DNA of 64,000 nt from Colocasia esculenta (Eukaryota; Streptophyta; Magnoliopsida; Alismatales; Araceae): assembly GCA_014218235.1 (NCBI GenBank), contig CM024753.1, forward strand, positions 183,992,348 to 184,056,347, written 5' to 3'. Positions 1 through 10,248 of the stretch are shown piece by piece. The position numbers and the translations under genes were made by a program. The notes under the pieces are model-generated. The model worked only from the letters and a program-made list of their open reading frames with translations. It had not been told where the DNA came from and searched no databases. The first letter of the stretch is position 1. Every line of letters begins with the position of its first letter.

Positions 1-56
1 CCAATCACCAAAATAGCAACCCCTCCTCCTCAAAATCCCAGGAAAATGTCCACACC

Positions 57-1775
57 ATGACTTGTTCGGAACCCCGGGTCGTGAGGAGAGAACAACAATG
101 GGGGGTAGAGGGATTTGATGAGTGGTATCCATGTCCCACTGTAGAGTCCCAGGAACCTCCCACCTCGGTAGATGCCATCCTTGAGGAAAAACCTTTAGTG
201 CTTATCCGACCTCCTCAGGACACCTACCCCACCGTCCTCACCCCCTCTGCCTCCGAGTCATCTACTAGACCCCTTCAGCTTATCCGCCCTCAGTCTCAGG
301 AGGCCGTCCACGTCACACTCCGGAACCGCATCGTTCCTCCACCTCCGCGGCCTTCCCAGGATGAGGAGGATAATGTTCCTCCGCCCCCGGCTGGCACCGA
401 ATATGATATTCTCCAACATCTTGATAAGACGCCCGCGAGGGTGTCTATCTTAGAGTTGATTCGGAGGTCGCCGTCGCATCAATCCACTCTCCTCCAGTTC
501 CTCCAGAAAATCATGGTTAATGATGACCTCCCTCCTAGCGGGATCACCGGCGCCATTCTCTCCCTCACCCAAGGTCCCTCAATCTCTTTTTCGGACAAGG
601 ATCTCGCCACCCCCGAGTGTCGTTCTCTCCCTCTTTGTCTCACCATCAACCTCAATGGGGTTTCGGTGGACTCTACTCTTATCGACACCGGGGCCTCTAT
701 CAATGTTTGTCCGATGAAGACCCTTAAGCAATTGGGTTTAGGGGAAGAAAATCTGGAGAAGAGTTGCTCTACCATTGCCGCCTACGACAACTCCAAAAGG
801 GTTGCCAAAGGCAAAATTGCTCTTAAGCTGGAAGTCGGACCCGTCACCATGTCCACTGACTTTCTAGTTCTAGATGTCGATCCGGCTTACAAAGCCATCC
901 TCGGTCGTCCCTGGCTAGAACAGACTCTAGGAGTCCCTTCCACCGCCCATCAATGTTTCAAATTTCCGTATAATGGGCGGATTATCAAGATCAAGAGCAT
1001 TCCCACTCTGGAGACTCTTAATGCTATCACTTCAGAGCAGATGCCACACCTTTTCGTTCCGGATAAGGGGAAGAAGCCGGTCATGTCTCTCTTTGACTTC
1101 CCCACACCCTTTGAGCTTAGCCAACCTCCCAAGCCCACCGTAGAACCTCGTGTCCCATGTCTCCCGGGAAAAGGTTGGGAAGTGATGGCAAACATCGGCT
1201 ATGTTCATGGCCGCGGGTTGGGTACGGATGAAAAAGGGCAGACCCAGAGTGTCCAGGCAATCAGGAGGATGTTACCTAAGGCCGGTCTAGGTTTTCATCC
1301 AGACCCGGTCCATCCCGACCCGTTCATACCATATCAACCCCTTACCTGGACTTTAAGGGAGCATTTCGTTCAGGGGCCGACCCAGATGGGGACCAGGGAG
1401 CCCGTAATTGAAGAAATTCCTTGCTCTGAGAGTGAGGATGAAGAGGAAGAGGACGCCCAAATAAAAGAGATTTCTGACGATTTTGGCCTCCTCTCCCTCT
1501 TTGGCTCTGATCTCCCTTCTCCCCCATCTTCTTCTCCTCTACCCTCATCTCCTCCTCCTTCTAATCTTCCATCCGCATCTACTCCACTCCCATCACCATC
1601 TCTATCTCTCACCCATCCAGTCGAGGCCGCCTTGAGTCAGCAACTCATGGTTCTTGGCCTTGATTCCCAAAAAAAAACGCCAATTATCAAAGTTGGAAGT
1701 GCGAGATCTCCGTTGAGCACCCTTCCTCTCTGGAATCTCTTCCGCTCGGCCAAGGGCCGACGCTCTCCCCATTAG
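57..1775 (+). CDS. Retropepsin plus G-patch region of Tat/Ogre element
   Basis: Open frame of 572 codons. The first methionine visible is used, but the true start may lie left of the window. A Pro-rich N-terminal half is followed by an aspartic protease: the LIDTGASINV motif places the catalytic Asp near residue 210, and ILGRPWL follows about 80 residues later. These are the two hallmarks of retroviral-type proteases. A G-patch (GWEVMANIGYVHGRGLG) lies near residues 377-395. The C-terminus is acidic, then Ser/Pro-rich, and ends at a TAG at 1,773. The protease would process the polyprotein in the virus-like particle. In Ogre elements the protease and RT regions are separated by an intron, so the stop and the following 400 bases may be intronic rather than damage. 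Confidence 0.8.
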   Translation: MTCSEPRVVRREQQWGVEGFDEWYPCPTVESQEPPTSVDAILEEKPLVLIRPPQDTYPTVLTPSASESSTRPLQLIRPQSQEAVHVTLRNRIVPPPPRPSQDEEDNVPPPPAGTEYDILQHLDKTPARVSILELIRRSPSHQSTLLQFLQKIMVNDDLPPSGITGAILSLTQGPSISFSDKDLATPECRSLPLCLTINLNGVSVDSTLIDTGASINVCPMKTLKQLGLGEENLEKSCSTIAAYDNSKRVAKGKIALKLEVGPVTMSTDFLVLDVDPAYKAILGRPWLEQTLGVPSTAHQCFKFPYNGRIIKIKSIPTLETLNAITSEQMPHLFVPDKGKKPVMSLFDFPTPFELSQPPKPTVEPRVPCLPGKGWEVMANIGYVHGRGLGTDEKGQTQSVQAIRRMLPKAGLGFHPDPVHPDPFIPYQPLTWTLREHFVQGPTQMGTREPVIEEIPCSESEDEEEEDAQIKEISDDFGLLSLFGSDLPSPPSSSPLPSSPPPSNLPSASTPLPSPSLSLTHPVEAALSQQLMVLGLDSQKKTPIIKVGSARSPLSTLPLWNLFRSAKGRRSPH

Positions 1776-1819
1776 ATTTTCATTCCTCTGGGACCCCTTC
1801 CCATGTACATAGTTGTCCT

Positions 1820-2218
1820 GTGCATAGCAGTCTAGATCCTAGTTTAGATTTAGGTCTAGAGTCAGGTTTAGGGTCCAGTCTAGAGTCAGGATTAGGAGAG
1901 TCTGGTCCCTCTCAACCATGCATTCGCAAAGAAAAAGGTAGGCAAGTTCCTGCCCGGTATGTCATGGCCTTGGCCGAGAGGTGTGCCAAATTGAGTCAAG
2001 TCCCGGAATTTCTTGAGGAACCTGCCTTAGTAGAAACCGTTTCAGACTTTGAAGAAGGTGATTCTGTAGATGACGGTTTAGGAGTCTATCTGCTAGATTT
2101 CAGTGAGAAAGATGGGTTAGGAGAATCTGGGTCAGAAGAAGAAGAAGACCCAGTGAGCTCCTATGTGGATGGCACAAAGGTTCGACGAGCCCACCACGGC
2201 TGCAGACGAACCTACTAA
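1820..2218 (+). other. Acidic linker between protease and RT
   Basis: Short open frame (132 codons) between the protease ORF and RT. It begins with a Ser/Leu/Gly-rich repeat (LDLGLESGLGSSLESGLGES) and ends in an acidic stretch. It matches no enzymatic domain I recognise. It occupies the place where Ogre-type elements have an intron or a spacer, so it may be spliced out. A second frame (2,163-2,390) overlaps its end and leads towards RT. Confidence 0.35.
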
Positions 2219-3879
2219 GGAAGTCAATCTTGGCACCAAGGAATCCCCGAAGACAGTGTTAGTCAGTGCCAACTTGAGTGAAGAAGAAGAGCATGCGTTG
2301 GTAGCTATCCTTAAAGAATTCTCCGACGGTTTTGCTTGGTCCTACGAGACATGCCGGGACTCGACACCTCTTTGGTCGAACACCGGTTAGTCCTAAAAGC
2401 CGATGCAAGCGCCGTCAAACAAAAGCTAAGGAGGCTACATCCCAAGCTAGCACTCAAGATCAAAGAGGAGATTGACAAATTGCATAAAGCCAAATTCATC
2501 AGGGTTGTGCTATATCCACATTGGGTAGCTAATATCGTCCCCGTAATGAAGAAGGACGGTAAGGTTAGGATCTGCATAGATTTCCGAGACCTTAATCGTG
2601 CTTGCCCAAAGGACGATTTCCCTCTCCCACACATAGATGTCCTAGTGGACAACACTGCCGGGTTTGAAATGTTATCCTTCATGGATGGTTTCTCGGGGTA
2701 CAACCAGATCCGTCTGGCGGAGGAAGACCAGGAGAAAACCTCTTTCACAACACCCTGGGGGACTACTGTTACGTCGTCATGCCCTTCGGATTGAAGAACG
2801 CAGGAGCAACATATCAAAGGGCAATGATGGCAATTTTTCATGACATGATGCATGTGCACATGGAGGTCTATGTGGACGATGTCTTGGTAAAATCAAAGAC
2901 CCGACATGGCCATGCTGAGGTCCTCCGGGCGGTTCTCCAAAGGTCTAGAGAGCATAAGCTTAAAATGAACCCCAAGAAGTGTGTCTTTGGAGTCTCTTCG
3001 GGGAAATTGCTTGGGTTCATAGTTAGCAAAAGGGGGATTGAGATTGATCCCAACAAGGCCAAAGCAATAATCGAAATGCCTCCTCCTAGGAACATCAGAG
3101 AAGTTAGAGGGCTGATTGGCAGACTTCAATTCATTAGGAGATTCATTTCCCAGCATTCAATCCGTTGTAAGCCCTTCTACGAGATGCTAAAAGGAGAGGC
3201 AAAATTTGATTGGAACGATAAATGTCAAAAGGCCTTTGATGAGTTGAAGAGTTACCTATTCAATCCCCCTGTTCTCGCTCCTCCGGTCCCGGGTCGGCCT
3301 TTATTGCTCTATGTATCAACTACTGAAGATTCAACTGGAGCAGTTTTGGCCCAATATGACGACGAGAAGAAGGAGAGAGCGGTGTACTACTTGTCCAAAT
3401 TGTTCAATGAAGCTGAAAAGAGGTACACCGCCATGGAAAGAACATGCGCGGCCGTCGTCTGGGTTGCCCAAAAGTTAAAGCACTATTTCCTGGCGCATGA
3501 AGTGAAACTTTTGGCGCGTATGGACCCTATTCGATTCTTGCTTGAGAAGCCCGTCCTGACTGAGCGGTTGATGAGGTGGCAAAGCTTTCTCAATCAATTT
3601 GATATCACCTACGTCAACCAAAAGTCAATCAAGGGGCATGCCATAGCTGAGCACCTAGCCCATCACCCCTTACCTTCGTATTCTCCTGTCGACGAAAGCT
3701 TTCCCGATGAAGAGTTAGGAGCCATCATCGATGGTGAGCCTTCATGGGTGCTTTACTTCGACGGGGCTCTCAATTCTAAAGGGAGTGGGATAGGGGCAGT
3801 CCTCCTCTCTCCGGAAGGGATAGTCATTCCGCGCCTACCAATTAGCCTTCCGGGCCACGAACAATGTGGCCGAGTATGA
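2163..3879 (+). pseudogene. Reverse transcriptase and RNase H of Tat/Ogre element, frameshifted
   Basis: Degenerate pol segment that would copy element RNA into DNA. A lead-in of the DGFAWSY type is at about 2,325-2,345. RT motifs follow: VRICIDFRDLNRACPKDDFPLP (about 2,566-2,630), SFMDGFSGYNQIRLA, then MPFGLKNAGATYQRAM and the catalytic YVDDVLVKSKT (about 2,870-2,900). RNase H (RPLLLYVSTTEDSTGAVLAQ) runs from about 3,295 to 3,650. The frame is broken near 2,340 and again near 2,755, just before MPFGLKNAG, so no single frame encodes RT. The last part, with a DGA motif near 3,760, begins the second RNase H and breaks at about 3,840. Confidence 0.85.
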
Positions 3880-5536
3880 GGCTCTCTTAGTTGGATTGAA
3901 GATGGCATTGTTGCTCGGAGTCAAGGAATTAAGGATTATTGGAGATTCGCAGTTGATACTCCGGCAATCTCTCAGCAAGTACCAAACCCGGGACCCCAAG
4001 TTGAGACCATATCAAGAGTTGGTTGCAAAGGTAATCCGGCAGTTTAGGAAGCTCACCCTTGTCCACACTCCTAGGGCCCAAAACATCCTAGCAGATTCCC
4101 TCGCCTCTCTGGCCTCTTCCATTCCCATTCCTTTGGGAAAGTCCTCCGAAACCGTCTCTGTTCAAAGGCTAAGAATCCCTTCTCATGCTGATCCCTGGTT
4201 TGTTCAACTTCAATCTCCCTCCTATCGAATCAATGCACTCTCAAAAGAGCCTGAAATCGACCTCGATGATGGCCATCCCTGGTATTTTGACATCGAGAAC
4301 TACCTCAAAGATGGATCCTTCCCGGATTACGCCACTTCTGCCGATAGACGGGCTATTCGCCGTGTCTCCGAACGGTACAAGATCATAGGTGGCGTTCTCT
4401 ACAAGAAATCCCTCAATGGGGTCTATCTTCGTTGCCTTGATGAAATCGAATCTGAAAGCGTTGTTGAAGCTGCTCACTCTAGTGAATGTGGTGGCCATGT
4501 CAATGGTAGAGCAATTGCCCAAAAGTTGCTACGACACTATTACTGGCCTACCATGGAAGAAGATTGCACCCATTTCGTCCGTCACTGTGCTAAATGCCAA
4601 TTACACGGTGATAAAATTCATGCTCCTTCTTCCTCTCTTCATCCCCTTATTGCTCCATGGCCTTTCGCCATGTGGGCATTCGATGTGGTCGGTCCTCTCG
4701 CGGATAGAACCGGAGAAGTCCGGAAGAAATCCTTCATTCTGACCGCCACAGAGTACTTCACAAAGTGGGCTGAAGCAGAAGCGTTCATAGAAGTCAAAGC
4801 ATCAACGGTTGTCAAGTTCATCAAGCGCAACATCCTTGCAAGGTTCGGCGTGCCTCGGGACATCGTCACCGACAATGGACCACAGTTCACTTCACAGGAG
4901 CTTCGCGACATGTGTGGTAAATATGGCATTAACTTGCATCATTCATCACCATACTATCCACAAGGTAATGGACAAGCGGAAGCTACTAATAAAACTCTCA
5001 TTAAAATCATAAAGAAAACATGCAAGTCTCACAACAATGCTGACTGGCCAGATCGCTTGGTTGAAGCTCTTTGGGCTTATCGCACCTCGGTCCGAACTCC
5101 TACGGGGCAAACCCCCTATGCTTTGACATATGGATCGGATGCGATACTACCATACGAGATCTTCGTCCCCTCACTTAGAGTTCAATTGGATTCCGAACTT
5201 GATCCTAATCAACGTCGGGAAGCCTTATTGGCACAACTTGAACTCTTAGATGAGAGACGAATGATAGCGGCTGACCATGCTCAAGTCTATCGTCAGAGAA
5301 TTGCACGTTTTTATGCTAAAAGAGTTCTTGAGAGAAAATTCGAAGTGGGTGAGATGGTCCTTAAGCGTAAAATCATAAAGGCACCAGGTCCCAGGAGCAA
5401 ATTGCAAGAAAATTGGGAAGGTCCATTCGTTGTCAAAGAGGTTTACTCAGGGAACGCTTATAGGCTAGTAGATGCCGAGGGAGTTGAACTAACCCATCCA
5501 TGGAATGCAGTCTACCTCAAGAAGTTCTATCCTTAG
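3866..5536 (+). CDS. Second RNase H (part) and integrase of Tat/Ogre element
   Basis: Open frame of 556 codons continuing pol after a frameshift. The first 100 residues are the C-terminal part of the additional RNase H (EYEALLVGL, IIGDSQLI, NILADSLASLA), a domain diagnostic of the Tat lineage. The integrase follows: a zinc-binding HHCC module (about 4,475-4,605, ending CAKCQ), then the DDE core with Asp in FDVVGPL, Asp in TDNGPQFTS and Glu in GQAEATNKT. The C-terminus, with GPFVVKEVYSGNAYRL, resembles the GPY/F module. The enzyme would insert the cDNA into host DNA. The catalytic triad is present, but the copy cannot act alone because upstream pol is broken. Confidence 0.85.
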   Translation: MAEYEALLVGLKMALLLGVKELRIIGDSQLILRQSLSKYQTRDPKLRPYQELVAKVIRQFRKLTLVHTPRAQNILADSLASLASSIPIPLGKSSETVSVQRLRIPSHADPWFVQLQSPSYRINALSKEPEIDLDDGHPWYFDIENYLKDGSFPDYATSADRRAIRRVSERYKIIGGVLYKKSLNGVYLRCLDEIESESVVEAAHSSECGGHVNGRAIAQKLLRHYYWPTMEEDCTHFVRHCAKCQLHGDKIHAPSSSLHPLIAPWPFAMWAFDVVGPLADRTGEVRKKSFILTATEYFTKWAEAEAFIEVKASTVVKFIKRNILARFGVPRDIVTDNGPQFTSQELRDMCGKYGINLHHSSPYYPQGNGQAEATNKTLIKIIKKTCKSHNNADWPDRLVEALWAYRTSVRTPTGQTPYALTYGSDAILPYEIFVPSLRVQLDSELDPNQRREALLAQLELLDERRMIAADHAQVYRQRIARFYAKRVLERKFEVGEMVLKRKIIKAPGPRSKLQENWEGPFVVKEVYSGNAYRLVDAEGVELTHPWNAVYLKKFYP

Positions 5537-6759
5537 TCGGTCAGTCGGTCAGTCATTCATCACTTGTCAACGGTTCGGGTTTTAAGTCTCTACTTTTCCA
5601 TTCGGTCACCAGTGAGGTAGGACTTATTCACACACCACACGATGTTAAATATTGCCCTTTGGCTGGAAAATCACAAGTACACTCAGGCGGCCTAATCCGG
5701 TCAATGAAGTTCCCCTATTCTTTTCCTATTCGGTCATGTCTAGAAACGGAACAAACTACGAGTAGGGGACCACCCACTCTCTTTTAAAAGGACAAGGTCG
5801 CCATAAAACAGGGGCAACTATTAAGAGCAAGAGGCAAGATGTCAAATCAAGCCACAAAGGGGGAAAGAAAAGCCAAAAGGTCAAAAAGGGTAGCAAAAAG
5901 TACGTACCCGGAAAAAGGCTGACCAACTCAAGGAGGTAGCAAAAAGTACGTGCCTTCACCCCAGAAATAAAATAAGAAATGAAAAAAAATTCCCCTGAAA
6001 ACAATGGTTGACCAAGTCTGCTTGATATGAGATGTCGGTTTGGAAACAAAAAGTAGTTTGAACTAAAAGTTCTACATGATTTTCTATACATTTCTTCCAT
6101 TTCTCCCTCTAGGGGCAATTTGGCCGTATAAGACCCACAGTAGTGGAAAATATCAAGAAGGCTAGGGGCAATGTCCAACATCAAGGATTTTATGCACATC
6201 CCTCCTTATTCGTGACCTTCATGGTTAAATAGATTGTGTAAACCCTATACCCCGACATGTGATGAATATGTGTCTTAGAGTTCAAAATTCAAAAAAAAAA
6301 AAAAAAAAAAAAAAAAAAACAACAAAAAGAGTCTTTTGATGTATATATCTCGCATTGTGCATATTTTCTCCCAAATTTTCTCCCTTATTTTCAAAAGCCA
6401 AAAAAATAGAAAAAACAAAAAAAACCAAAAAATTAGTGGTACCATGTATATATATTCCCTTTATTTTCTTATCAAAATCAAGAAAACAACAAAACACAAA
6501 AATGCATTTTTTTTATGTTCCTATCTTTGATTAGAAATTAGCCCCTTGACCAGATCTCAAGAAAGGTATATCGTAGGCAAGGGGCTAAAAACAGATCTAC
6601 ACTAATCCGTTTCTTTAAGTGTTGTGGAATGCAGGGATCAAAGAACGGAAGCAAAGCACTCAAATGCACAAAAGCTCACAAAAATCCACAAATTCCACTA
6701 TGATAATCAAGTCTGTGTACATATCATGACAGGGGCATACCCCTGGTGGTACAAAAGTG
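5537..6759. other. Non-coding region between pol and antisense gene
   Basis: No gene seen. It contains two near-identical short blocks (AGGTAGCAAAAAGTACGTGCC type, about 5,890-5,955), two AGGGGCAAT strings (about 6,111 and 6,162) that could be polypurine-tract-like, an A28 tract at about 6,291-6,319, and an inverted repeat AGCCCCTTG...CAAGGGGCT at 6,540-6,587. The right part is probably the 3' UTR of the minus-strand gene ending at 6,760. A GGGGCATACCCC hairpin lies at about 6,732-6,744. Confidence 0.5.
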
Positions 6760-9688
6760 TCACTCCTCTCTCCTCTCACCCTCGCTAGGCCTCGGCCTAC
6801 GCGAGCTACTAACCTCCTCCTCCTCCCTCTCCCGACGCCGGTCTGGGAGAGGAGGTCTCGAAGCCGTGGAAGCCTCCGGTCGCGGTAGTCCTCCTCCTCG
6901 CACCACGGAGGGGTCCCCTAGTGACACGATGTCATCTAGGGAGGCGAACGCTGATCCGGTCCTCGCCGGCGTCCCCTGCTGAGCCTGCCGCTGCTGCTCC
7001 CGGCGCTTCTTCAGCACCCGGTCCTTGAGGATCTCGTAATCCGCGGCAATCCGTGACCGAGCTGTCTCGGCCTCCCTCTGACTCTCTCGGGCCTCGAGCA
7101 GGCGACCCCTCATGGTGGCCCGGTCCTCCCTCAACTCCTCCATGGCTGTCACCATGGTCCGCCGCTGCGCATCAAAAGCAAAAGAGGATCAGTCCTGAAC
7201 ATGTGCAGACAAAAGAGGAAAGAAGAAAGTGTCTCACCTCGGCCTCCAGACCGGAAATCCGCGCCTCTAGCTCCAGACGCAAACTCTCCATCTGTGCCTG
7301 GAGAGTAGCCACATCTCCTCCCTGCCGCTGCATGTCAAGGGGCAAGCATGTTAGAGCATTCAATAGACATTGAAAGAAAATGCTAGTTTAATGTTTTACC
7401 TGAGCCCCAATCTCTCGAGCCTGCTCCTCAAGCTCTCGGACCCTCGCCTCTGCTCGGTCCAGGGCCCTCTGCAAGCGGATCGCCAGGTCCCCTCCGACTG
7501 GCTGGGCAGACGAGCTCGCCCCCGCATCCCGACTCGCCTGTGCCCTCAGTAGCTCTCCTCTCTGCATGCACAACATCTTGGTCAGAAATCAAATCAAATC
7601 AAATCAATGGCAATTTCAAGATCAACGGTTGAAGATACTCACCAGGGTCCTGACCTCGGTCCGGAGCCTCGTCAACTCCACCTCCTGCTCGGCCAGTCGC
7701 CCCTCCAAGAGGCGGATGGCCTGTGACTCCGGCATCTGCCAAATGCTTCAAGGTTAAATTCGGATCCGACCAAGGCTTAGAGTTAGGAGTTTCACTCACC
7801 ACTCGTCGGTCAAGCCGGAGTCGCCCGGCGTATCGTGCCTGGTAGTCCTCCATATAAGCCGAGCTGTCCTGGAGGTCGGTCACTCGTACCACCTGCTCTC
7901 CTCCATCGCGCCAGTACGCGACGGTGCTGCCATGGTCTGCCCCCCAGTCGCGGTCCTCGGCAAAAAACCGCCGGCGTGAGTGCCCCTCTCTCCCGAGGGA
8001 GGGCACCTCGATGGCCGGCTGGTGCCAGCCCAGGGTCCGTACCACCAACTCCAAGTACAGTACCTCGCATGTCCCGAGGCACAGCAAAAGGAGGTGGCGG
8101 TCGAACAAAGGGCGACCTGCCGCCACCGCCGGGTGCGAGGCGTCCTCCTCACCCCGATATGGGGTCCACACCACCTGAGAAGAATGAGAAAAGGCACTGG
8201 TCAGTAACATCAAATGCAGCAGTAATTGAAAGAATGCAAAAGCTAGTTGAGGGTTTCATACCTGATCGTGCGGGTAGTGGTCAAGTGCGACCCGCACATC
8301 CCCTACCCTCCTGTCGGTGACCCTGGGGTCCGGGGCCACCTCCCACCTCGTCATGAGAGGCACCATCATCTGGCGCCCCTCTACAAGTGTCCCGCGCCCC
8401 ATCGGGAAGCGGGTGTACCCCCAGATCTGCAAGAAGAAAAAATCAGTCAGGCAAGCATTTAATCAATTGAAATTCAAGTTGAGCTTTACAGGAAAAAAAT
8501 TGCGTACCTGAAGGAAGGGGGTGAAGCCCCCAGTGCTCTGAGAGCGCTGCGAGCTGCTGGGGAGGAGAGAGAAAAGGTGTCCCAGCATCGCAGCACCCCA
8601 AGCGTACCTCCCCGCCTGCGCCAAGTCCCTCAACAACAGCACGAACTTGCAGTTCATCTGTGATGACTGCGTCGCGAACAACAGGCGTCCAAAGAGGTAA
8701 CTGACAAAAATCCGCACCGAGCGCTCCTCGCTCCGGTCTCCTAAGTCGAGGGCCCCCCGCACTGCGGCATAGAACTCATCCAGTGACTCTAGGGGTCCTC
8801 TCCTCCTCCCCCTCAGTCCAACCGCCTCTGACAGCGATCCGAGCAGGATGCTCCGGATCGGTCTCCTCCTCCCGGCCACGAACTCTGGCCCCAGTAGCTC
8901 TACTATGTCGTCATAGTAGTCCCTCCTCTCCAATCCAACTACCGGCTCTCCCTGAACCGGCAGTCCAGTCAGATACGCCACATCCTCCAATGTGGGTATC
9001 ATGTGACCCCAAGGCATGATGAATGCCTTGCAGTCCTCCTCCCATCTCTCCCTCAGCGCCTCTAGGTACGGCACATCTAAGTGGAAAGGGCGTACCGACA
9101 AGAGATGACCGAGTCCCATCCTCGCTATCTGATCCTGCTGGGCCTCTGGAAGCGCATGGTACCACGCCCAGCACAAGTCCCAGGTCACCCTGCTCCTCAT
9201 TCGGCCCTTACCCTGCACAATGCACAGAAATCTTAACGTCAGTATCGATGGCCGTTTATTCAAAGTTGGCGGCAATGTGGTTGCCGTTTACCCATTATAG
9301 GCGTCAACAGGATGGCCGTTGAGTTCCTGTGTCGACGTCCGGCCCATTGACGTCAAGATAATCTTGACGGCAAGGGGCTGGACGCCAGGAGGAACTCGAC
9401 GGCAACCGATGTTGCCGTCAAGTTCCTGTCCAACCCGACGGCTTTTCCCCTGTTTCCCCTTCCTTTCACCAATTCAAATCTCACACACAGGGGTTTTAGG
9501 GTACTCACCCGAGGTCGTCGAGGTGCCTCCGCTTCCGTCTCATCTCCTCCCTCGGTCTCTTCACCCTCCGGTGTGTCCTCCACCATCACTTCTTCCTCTT
9601 CCTCCGCCATAACCATCTCCACCTCTTCTTCTTCCTCCTCCGGTTGACGGCGGCCCCGGGTGGTGGTTCGCTTTTCCCTCCTCCTCAT
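6760..9688 (-). CDS. Plant mobile domain (PMD) protein with coiled-coil tail, eight exons, retroelement-borne
   Basis: Intact spliced gene antisense to the neighbouring pol. Exons on the minus strand: 9,688-9,509; 9,212-8,508; 8,426-8,262; 8,174-7,800; 7,735-7,643; 7,561-7,400; 7,327-7,238; 7,164-6,760. All have GT-AG borders, all lengths are multiples of three, and the predicted product is about 724 aa without stops. Exon 1 encodes a basic then Glu-rich stretch. Exons 2-4 encode the PMD fold (RVTWDLCWAWYHALPEA, FIMPWGHMIPTLEDVAYLTGLPVQGEP, QIWGYTRFPMG), related to Arabidopsis MAIN/MAIL1 and widespread in plant transposons. Exons 5-8 form a Leu/Glu/Arg-rich coiled coil and a disordered tail. 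The molecular function of PMD is not established. The start at 9,688 is the first ATG in the frame and could lie further upstream. An array of 22-nt dyads lies upstream and more dyads lie inside intron 1. Confidence 0.75.
9235..9445. repeat. CpG dyad array inside intron 1 of the antisense PMD gene
   Basis: Dense run of GRCGNC-type words (TTGACGTCAA, TTGACGGCAAG, GTTGCCGTCAAG and variants) filling most of the 296-bp intron. One exact 22-nt dyad, GRCGNC-N10-GNCGNY, is at 9,398-9,419. Neither flanking exon shows these words, so this is not general base composition. Confidence 0.7.
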
Positions 9689-9779
9689 CCTCGTCTTGAG
9701 CAAAGGTGTCGGTTCCTTTCTCCCGGCGCTTGGGAAGACGAAATGGCGCCGGGAGAAGGCGTCGGTTCAAAAAAAAAGG

Positions 9780-10060
9780 GCGTTTTCTGATTTAACGTCC
9801 AGTTCTGGCCGTTTAACTTTATCTGGCGTCAATATCTGGCCGTCGCCGTACCTTCAGCGGCCAGGTTGTGGACGTCAATGTCCCCTCAATGTCAGACCTC
9901 GGAGTCTTGTAGACGGCTAGGTGTGGACGTCTAGTTTAAACTAGACGGCTACCTATGTGGACGTCAAAGTTCAGACACATTATCCGCGGCCGCATCTATT
10001 GACGTTTACCTTTTGCTGGCGGCCGTCGATCTGGACGTCAATCTGGCGCCCTCAGTGCTT
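9780..10060. repeat. CpG dyad array upstream of the antisense PMD gene
   Basis: About fifteen GACGTC, GGCCGT, GACGGC or GGCGGC words in 280 bp. Exact 22-nt dyads are at 9,944-9,965 and 10,018-10,039, and a 20-nt variant is at 9,912-9,931. It lies immediately 5' of the PMD gene (start about 9,688) and 3' of the next gene (stop at 10,249), where a promoter would be expected. GACGTC is the core recognised by plant bZIP factors. Binding is an inference. Confidence 0.7.
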
Positions 10061-10248
10061 ACAGAACTCTCATCACAGAACCAATTGGGCCCATTTTGAC
10101 ACCCTTTGGCTTCATTTCAGTCCCATCTCATTTCAATGATCAACACCACACCATTTCAAGCCATTCAAATCAATTGAAAACACAAATGAGATTTATTGCT
10201 TATTCATCTGAAATTGTGTTACATTTATTTGAAAATAAGAAAAGCACA

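Larger units (their letters stand above)
1..5536 (+). mobile_element. Tat/Ogre-type Ty3/gypsy LTR retrotransposon, partial, pol region
   Basis: Plus-strand internal region of a Ty3/gypsy element that enters from the left edge, so the 5' LTR and most of gag are missing. Domain order is retropepsin, G-patch, reverse transcriptase, RNase H, a second RNase H and integrase. A second RNase H between the first and the integrase, and a G-patch near the protease, are known traits of the Tat/Ogre lineage. At least three single-base frameshifts (near 2,340, 2,755 and 3,840) make this copy defective. The right end is not resolved. The antisense genes at 6.7-11.6 kb probably belong to the same element, because Tat elements often carry extra, sometimes antisense, ORFs between pol and the 3' LTR. 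Confidence 0.85.

Noticed and set aside
6282..6497. Minus-strand frame starting in the poly-A/poly-T tract
   Set aside because: Generated by homopolymer translation (FFFFFFF) in AT-rich DNA.
7599..8213. Single 204-codon minus-strand gene
   Set aside because: It reads through introns of the PMD gene. The GT-AG borders inside it give a better, longer spliced product.
9660..9920. Plus-strand frames over 9.3-9.9 kb
   Set aside because: They overlap exon 1 and the dyad array of the antisense gene and have no domain.
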